Of a stretch of 27,744 bases of DNA, positions 22,188-27,744 are shown one piece after another; positions within the stretch are counted from its first letter, which is position 1; every line of letters begins with the position of its first letter. Both the position numbers and the translations under genes were made by a program. The stretch is from positions 1 to 27,744 of the forward strand of contig CBFGRJ010000046.1 in the NCBI GenBank assembly GCA_965651135.1, given 5' to 3'. The notes beneath the pieces are model-generated. The model did not search any database, was not told where the DNA came from, and saw nothing but the letters and a program-made list of their open reading frames with translations. The stretch is from JAICQQ01 sp965651135. GTDB taxonomy: Bacteria; Myxococcota_A; Polyangia; Polyangiales; Polyangiaceae.

Positions 22188-24158
22188 CTACTGGGTGGAG
22201 GCAACCCACCAGGGTCGCATGTCTTCAACCGGGAAATCCTTGGTGAACATGACGTTCTTGACCTCGCTCCGCCAGCAGTACACGCGCTTGGTGAAGGAGA
22301 AGAACGTATAGGGCTGCTCTTCGTGAAGAATGCGATGTAGCCTGCGAAACAAGCGCTGGCGTTCCCCCGGCTCGAAGGTCACGCGCAGGGTCTCCATGAT
22401 CTGGTCCGCCTCTTTGTTGCGAAACCCGCCCTTGTTCGAACCCTTGGGTGCGTCGGCTTGAGACGAATGAAAGATCTGGTAGGGGTCCGAATCCCAGGGC
22501 GACGTCCACGCCGCGGCGTAGGCATCGAAGTTCTTCTCGTCCATGCGTTTGAGCAGCAAGCTCCACTCGACCGCAGCGATATTCATCTTGATGCCCACCT
22601 TGAGCAGATCTTCTTTGAAAATGTTCGCCAGGGCGGTCAGCTCGGGAGAATTCGCGACGCTCAGGAACGTAAACTCGAACGGCGTGCGTTTGCCGTTGAT
22701 GACCTTGTCGATGAGGCCATCGCCATCGGTATCGCTCCAGCCAGCCTCCGCGAGCAGGGACCTCGAACGAGCCAAATCGAAAGCCAGCGGAGCGATGGAT
22801 GGATCGGAGCGTGGCGAACCCGGGGCAAAGGGACCACTCGTGGGTATTCCAAGCCCAATCCAGACCTTGTCGATCATCTGCTTGGTGTTGAACGCATGGC
22901 TGAGCGCGGCGCGTACGCGCCGATCTTTGAAGATCGGCTTTTCCATGTTCCAGGCGATGTAACGATAGCCGGGGTAGGTCACCTCTTCGCACTTGATCTG
23001 GCCGTTGAGGAACGGGTTGTTCTTGGGCCATGAAGCCTTGGGCTTCTTCTGCCATTCCAGGTACTCTTCGCGGTATTGCCCCGGCCTGAGCTCGACGAAG
23101 TTGAGCTCGCCCGACTTGAGCTTGAGCACGCTCAGCGTGCGGTCCGTGTAGATGGGGTAGATCACGTCTTTGATGGCAGGCTTGTCCCCCGGAAACTCCT
23201 CATTGCGAGTCAGCTTGATGTGACTGCCCGGTTTGTACTCGACCATGCGGTAGGGACCGACGCCCACATAGCCCTTGTTGTTGTACCAATGCTGATTGAA
23301 GCGGAGGCCCAACGTCTCCTTCGGAATCGGCCGCCCGTCTTCGGTGTACGCAAACAAGAACTTCGGCAGGGCCCGAGCGTTCGAAAGCGTCGCCTCCAGA
23401 CTCTGATATGTCTTTTTCTTCCAACGCACCACGAAGGTGTGGGGCGCTACTGCTTCGACGCTGTCGAGATCTTCGAAATAGTTTCTGAGATTGTTGTTCT
23501 CGACCTGTGGGTTCCTCATCAACTCATAAGCGAAAACGTAATCCTCGGCCGTCAGCTCGTGCTTTTTGTCCAGCCAGGCGTACCGTGGATCCTTGACGTC
23601 CACACCGCTCGGCGTGTGCCAGTACAAGCCCTTTCGGATGTAGATGGTGTAGGTTTTGTGGTCGTCCGTGATCTCGACCCGGCAAGCGGCCTGCCCATGC
23701 CAGTCATCGGGATTGGTCCAGATGTTGCGCAAGGCGACGTCCAAATCGACGTACTGCACGATATCGTATTGGAGATAGGCGTCGCTATGGAGCATCCAGT
23801 TGAAGCCCTTGGGGTCCCCTCGGTCCCAACCCTCCTTGTAGGTGCCCGTCAGCGACGCTCCCTCTGGGGGCCACTTCATGTCTCGTGGTTTGAGGAAATT
23901 CTCCACCTCAGGGTGCAAGATGGGGTCCATCTCGCATTCTTCGGTGACTTGGGCCACGGCTCGCCCAACGCCGCCGGCCTCCAGACGCCGTAGCTGCCCT
24001 GCCAGCTTTTCAGTGGACTCACCCAGCGCATTGAGCTGGCGCGACTGGGTTGCCGCTCGTTTCTCCAGTGCGTCGAGCTGCACCACGGCAACGAGCAGCA
24101 GAATCACAGCAAGCCCCGAAAGCCCGAGACTGAGAATCGCGATCCGACCTGGTTTCAT
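22188..24158 (-). CDS. oppA: Membrane-anchored peptide-binding protein OppA (SBP_bac_5)
   Basis: A 656-residue extracytoplasmic solute-binding protein. Unlike most family members it has no lipobox. Residues ~6-27 (IAILSLGLSGLAVILLLVAVV) form a hydrophobic anchor without a clear cleavage site, followed by a helical, probably coiled-coil stretch (~28-62: LDALEKRA to KLAGQLRRLE). The family-5 binding domain starts around residue 90. Its signatures include TYTIYIRKGLYWH, LTAEDYVFAYELM, YVGVGPYRMVEY, FKDRRVRAALSHAFN and AEAGWSDTDGDGLIDKV; the last contains a Ca-binding-like DTDGDG turn common in these proteins. It captures peptides for OppB/OppC. ATG 24158 follows GAGGA in the ribosome-binding position. 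It is the first gene of the operon, and a near-palindromic element lies 100 bp upstream. Confidence 0.92.
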   Translation of the reverse strand: MKPGRIAILSLGLSGLAVILLLVAVVQLDALEKRAATQSRQLNALGESTEKLAGQLRRLEAGGVGRAVAQVTEECEMDPILHPEVENFLKPRDMKWPPEGASLTGTYKEGWDRGDPKGFNWMLHSDAYLQYDIVQYVDLDVALRNIWTNPDDWHGQAACRVEITDDHKTYTIYIRKGLYWHTPSGVDVKDPRYAWLDKKHELTAEDYVFAYELMRNPQVENNNLRNYFEDLDSVEAVAPHTFVVRWKKKTYQSLEATLSNARALPKFLFAYTEDGRPIPKETLGLRFNQHWYNNKGYVGVGPYRMVEYKPGSHIKLTRNEEFPGDKPAIKDVIYPIYTDRTLSVLKLKSGELNFVELRPGQYREEYLEWQKKPKASWPKNNPFLNGQIKCEEVTYPGYRYIAWNMEKPIFKDRRVRAALSHAFNTKQMIDKVWIGLGIPTSGPFAPGSPRSDPSIAPLAFDLARSRSLLAEAGWSDTDGDGLIDKVINGKRTPFEFTFLSVANSPELTALANIFKEDLLKVGIKMNIAAVEWSLLLKRMDEKNFDAYAAAWTSPWDSDPYQIFHSSQADAPKGSNKGGFRNKEADQIMETLRVTFEPGERQRLFRRLHRILHEEQPYTFFSFTKRVYCWRSEVKNVMFTKDFPVEDMRPWWVASTQ

Positions 24159-24257
24159 GAATCCTCGGTGTTCCAGCCATATCCCTGGTCACCCTGGCTA
24201 GCAAGCGCGGGGCCTCGCGAGTCGTTGCGCCGGGGCGGGGGCTGCGCGCTCGACCCA

Positions 24258-24274
24258 AATCAGCATCACTGATT
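24258..24274. promoter_or_regulatory. 17-bp palindrome upstream of oppA, matched by a copy upstream of pgi
   Basis: AATCAG, a 5-bp spacer and CTGATT form a perfect dyad 100 bp upstream of oppA. The surrounding 25 bp (24255-24279) match the reverse complement of 26135-26159, upstream of pgi, at 21 of 25 positions. Two such copies in front of two operons suggest an operator for a shared regulator. No regulator gene in the window is an obvious candidate. Confidence 0.45.
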
Positions 24275-24301
24275 GACCTTCACGCTTCGATACGTCCCCA
24301 G

Positions 24302-24321
24302 GGGGTTCGCGCTCGGACCCC
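24302..24321 (-). terminator. Possible hairpin terminator after pgi
   Basis: An 8-bp stem with one G:T wobble and a 4-nt loop (24302-24309 pairing with 24314-24321) starts 27 bp after the pgi stop in the direction of pgi transcription. No T-tract follows, so as a terminator it would be atypical; it could also be a processing or leader element for oppA. Confidence 0.3.
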
Positions 24322-24347
24322 AAGCCGGACCCGGGAGCCGCTGTGCG

Positions 24348-25967
<1,620 letters not shown>

Positions 25968-25973
25968 GCTGTG

Positions 25974-25980
25974 CTCCTTT
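25974..25980 (-). promoter_or_regulatory. Shine-Dalgarno sequence fixing the pgi start
   Basis: On the reverse strand AAAGGAG lies 6 nt before the ATG at 25967, which decides this start over the in-frame upstream codon at 26003. Confidence 0.8.
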
Positions 25981-26140
25981 GAGTGGTGGGCTTCGGGGCG
26001 CATCTTGGAGCAATTTCCGAGGAAAGCAATCGCCCAGAGGGGGCAGAAGTTCGCGCTCCGACGCCCGCACCAAGCGTGATTGTCCGGGGCCCGAACGCGA
26101 ACGCGAACTCCGAGATGGGGGTATCGATGCGTGAAGGTGG

Positions 26141-26155
26141 ATCAGTGTTGCTGAT
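26141..26155. promoter_or_regulatory. Palindrome upstream of pgi, matching the one upstream of oppA
   Basis: ATCAG, a 5-bp spacer and CTGAT form a dyad 174 bp upstream of the pgi start. Together with flanks (26135-26159) it is 21/25 identical, in inverted orientation, to 24255-24279 upstream of oppA. This may be an operator shared by the two units. Confidence 0.45.
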
Positions 26156-26424
26156 TTTGCGGACATTCGCCCCAGCCCCTGGTGCTGCCCGAGCCCCTCG
26201 CACGCCTGCAGTGCGCAAGCAGTGCGCCCCCGTGGGGGGTGAAGCTCCGCGCGCCACGCAAGGCGCAGGCTCGGCTAAGATCGTGCCAGCTGCGATTTTT
26301 GTTGACGGCTTTCCGATGCAGGGTCGCTCACGAAAGACTCATCACATCCAGATATGCCGATTGCTGCTTCGCTAGCGCCTCCCTTCGGCGCAGTCGCAAA
26401 GAAAATGCCTCGAGCGCCGACAAC

Positions 26425-26440
26425 TTGCTCATGAGAGCAA
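26425..26440. repeat. Perfect 6-bp hairpin upstream of the small gene
   Basis: TTGCTC, ATGA and GAGCAA form a perfect stem with a 4-nt loop, 70 bp before the ATG at 26510. No T-tract follows. It could be an operator or a 5'-leader structure. Confidence 0.4.
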
Positions 26441-26496
26441 TCAGCAGCCAATCAGAGCCTCGAAAATCCCCATGTTAGCGTGAGCTCATCCAATGC

Positions 26497-26502
26497 AGGA
26501 GG
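26497..26502 (+). promoter_or_regulatory. Shine-Dalgarno sequence of the small gene at 26510
   Basis: AGGAGG 7 nt upstream of ATG 26510 is the best ribosome-binding site near this frame and argues that the short frame is, or recently was, translated. It excludes the in-frame upstream start at 26480. Confidence 0.75.
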
Positions 26503-26509
26503 CATCACT

Positions 26510-26887
26510 ATGGCACAAGCTCATGAAATCTCGAACGTTCTCCAAGCCCAGCGCGCTCACGAAGAACTGCTGAACGTCGCCCTCACGCGAGCCAAGCTCG
26601 ACCGGCACGAGGCCCACTGGCTGATCGTGGCCTATCGAACGCAGGCAAACCGATTGCTCGGGCTCGCCAGCTTCGCCGAATACTCCGAACGCGTGTTGGG
26701 CCACACCCCTCGCGTCACCGAAGAACGCCTGCGCGTGGCCCGCGACACAGCGTGGATGCAGCAAGTTCCGTACCGGCATCAGCCGAAAGCCAGAACACGA
26801 TGGAACGAGGTCATTCATGCGCAAAGGTCGCCCCTTCGCCGGAAGATGGCGCTGGCTCCGCTCCGGTCGCATCGCGTGACGGATTGA
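26510..26887 (+). CDS. Small protein, possible N-terminal remnant of an HNH-endonuclease-like family
   Basis: A 125-residue frame with an excellent start: AGGAGG at 26497-26502 lies 7 nt before ATG 26510. The first ~75 residues look like a real, helical protein; ALTRAKLDRHEAHWLIVAYRT and FAEYSERVLGHTPRVTEERL followed by RVAR resemble the N-terminal helical region of HNH-endonuclease-associated proteins frequent in myxobacteria. From about residue 80 on (YRHQPKARTRW to the end) the sequence turns Arg/Pro-rich and unlike the family, and I found no continuation in the other two forward frames. It is therefore probably a truncated remnant, or a small protein I do not recognise. The stop is 15 bp before the lipoprotein gene, so they may be co-transcribed. 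Confidence 0.5.
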   Translation: MAQAHEISNVLQAQRAHEELLNVALTRAKLDRHEAHWLIVAYRTQANRLLGLASFAEYSERVLGHTPRVTEERLRVARDTAWMQQVPYRHQPKARTRWNEVIHAQRSPLRRKMALAPLRSHRVTD

Positions 26888-26902
26888 GGAATACTGCGCG
26901 CC

Positions 26903-27658
26903 GTGCAAACTTCAGATCTGCTCGCACGCCGCGCTTCGGCTTTCGCTTTTGCTGTTTCGCTCGTCGCGGGGCTCACAGCCTGCTCGAGCTCCGACTCCGC
27001 CTCTCCAGACGTCACCGACACCACCGCCGGCACTAACAACACCGCGGATGGGAACAGCAATTCGGGCGGCAGTACGACGAGCGCGGGAGGCGCCACCAGC
27101 ACCGCGGCGTCTGCGAGTGGGGAGTCTCCGAGTGGTGGATCTGCGGGTGCCGACCAGGGCTGTTCGGTGGAGGTCGCGAGCCACGAACTGGACGCCCCCA
27201 TTCACGTCACCGAATGCTCCCGCATCGACTACTCGACCAACCCGCCTTCGTCAGGCCAGCACTACGCCGTGTGGGCCGCCTACCAAACCTATGACTTTCC
27301 GGTTCCGCGCGGCTACTGGGTGCACAGCCTCGAGCACGGCGCGGTCGTGATCAGCTACAACTGCCCCGAAGGTTGCCCGGACGAGGTGGCCGAGGCCGAG
27401 TCCCTCATCGCGAGCTTGCCCATCGATCCCCGGTGCGTCCGTTACAACCTCGATCGTCAAGTCATCCTGACACCGGACCCCCACCTGGACACACATTGGG
27501 CGATGTCGAGCTGGGGCCACACACTACGAGCAGATTGCATCGATGCAGCAGCTTTCGAGGACTTCTACGTAGCGAACGTAGCAAACGGACCGGAAGACAC
27601 TTGCGGCGGCGGCAACGCCCTGACCGAGGCCACGCTGTTGCCCGCTTGCGGCGAATAA
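26903..27658 (+). CDS. DUF3105-like lipoprotein
   Basis: 251 residues. A lipoprotein signal peptide (hydrophobic ~12-24, lipobox LTAC with Cys27) is followed by a ~58-residue linker of Ser, Gly, Thr, Ala and Asn (~28-85). The C-terminal domain (~86-251) has the DUF3105 hallmarks YSTNPPSSGQHYAVWA at 110-125 and VHSLEHGAVVISYNC at 140-154, with conserved His120, His141 and His145 as possible metal or active-site residues. The domain holds eight Cys (87, 105, 154, 158, 178, 212, 234, 249), an even number compatible with four disulfides, fitting an extracytoplasmic location. The family has no established biochemical function that I know of. The start is GTG 26903 with GAGGA at 26886-26890. It may be transcribed with the small gene 15 bp upstream. 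Confidence 0.85.
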   Translation: MQTSDLLARRASAFAFAVSLVAGLTACSSSDSASPDVTDTTAGTNNTADGNSNSGGSTTSAGGATSTAASASGESPSGGSAGADQGCSVEVASHELDAPIHVTECSRIDYSTNPPSSGQHYAVWAAYQTYDFPVPRGYWVHSLEHGAVVISYNCPEGCPDEVAEAESLIASLPIDPRCVRYNLDRQVILTPDPHLDTHWAMSSWGHTLRADCIDAAAFEDFYVANVANGPEDTCGGGNALTEATLLPACGE

Positions 27659-27671
27659 CGCCGGAACGGCG
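27659..27671 (+). terminator. Weak hairpin after the DUF3105 gene
   Basis: CGCCG, GAA, CGGCG form a 5-bp stem with a 3-nt loop immediately after the TAA stop. No T-tract follows, so termination is only a possibility. The remaining bases to the window end hold nothing else I can name. Confidence 0.2.
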
Positions 27672-27744
27672 ACGGGCGAGCGATCTCCTCGCTGTTGAGC
27701 GATTGGATGGCGGGATGAATGGGAGGCAGAATGGTAATGTACGA

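Larger units (their letters stand above)
25968..26509. other. 542-bp intergenic region between pgi and a small gene
   Basis: No convincing gene: the open frames here read as low-complexity Arg/Ala/Pro peptides without starts backed by ribosome-binding sites. It must hold the pgi promoter and probably that of the small gene at 26510. Visible elements are the ATCAG/CTGAT dyad at 26141-26155, an 11-bp-period direct repeat CAGTGCGC at 26209-26216 and 26220-26227, and a perfect 6-bp hairpin at 26425-26440. Short GCGAAC repeats occur near 26095-26108. Confidence 0.6.

Noticed and set aside
26209..26227. CAGTGCGC direct repeat as the start of a CRISPR-like or iteron array
   Set aside because: Only two copies at an 11-bp period, with no further units on either side and no associated genes.

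Overview
The window looks like a chromosomal stretch of a high-GC, Gram-negative bacterium, most likely a member of the Myxococcota (formerly Deltaproteobacteria). This is an inference. It rests on the small FHA-protein family, the lipoprotein with a Ser/Gly/Thr/Asn-rich linker and a DUF3105-like core, frequent GTG starts, an outer-membrane porin (so an outer membrane), and strongly coding-biased DNA with many long but meaningless antisense frames. I see no rRNA, tRNA, CRISPR array, insertion sequence or prophage.

Layout. 1-1468 (-): a LacI-type sugar-binding sensor without a DNA-binding domain, cut by the window edge. 1716-2665: an FHA-domain protein and a convergent small STAS/SpoIIAA-like protein. 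2906-3934: a class I terpene synthase with a complete motif set, preceded by two hairpin-forming inverted repeats. 3942-7511: three GT-B (GT4-like) glycosyltransferases, two of them translationally coupled. 7514-9976 (-): an unusual fusion of tandem ATP-cone-like domains, a 2-phosphoglycerate kinase-like P-loop domain and an archaeal-type phosphoglycerate mutase. 10184-16814 (+): a phosphate-uptake operon pstS-phoU-pstC-pstA-pstB1-pstB2-phosphate porin, with three 11-bp-spaced Pho-box-like repeats in the promoter region it shares with the divergent kinase/mutase gene. 16840-24158 (-): an oligopeptide ABC transporter oppA-B-C-D-F joined by 4-bp overlaps, whose last ATPase carries a membrane segment and a GspG-like pseudopilin C-terminal domain. 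24348-25967 (-): pgi. 26510-27658 (+): a short, probably degenerate gene and a DUF3105-like lipoprotein.

How the genes work together. The phosphate operon covers the whole envelope: porin in the outer membrane, PstS as periplasmic binding lipoprotein, PstC/PstA as channel, PstB1/PstB2 as motor, and PhoU as regulator. The two PstB proteins have lost different ATPase motifs in a complementary pattern, which predicts an obligate heterodimer with one consensus and one degenerate ATP site. The PhoU protein is fused to a low-molecular-weight phosphatase-like domain lacking its catalytic residues. The divergent kinase/mutase acts on phosphoglycerates and may be controlled by the same Pho-box, which suggests a link between phosphate status and (di)phosphoglycerate metabolism. 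The peptide transporter has enlarged permeases and a membrane-anchored binding protein as well as the fused ATPase.
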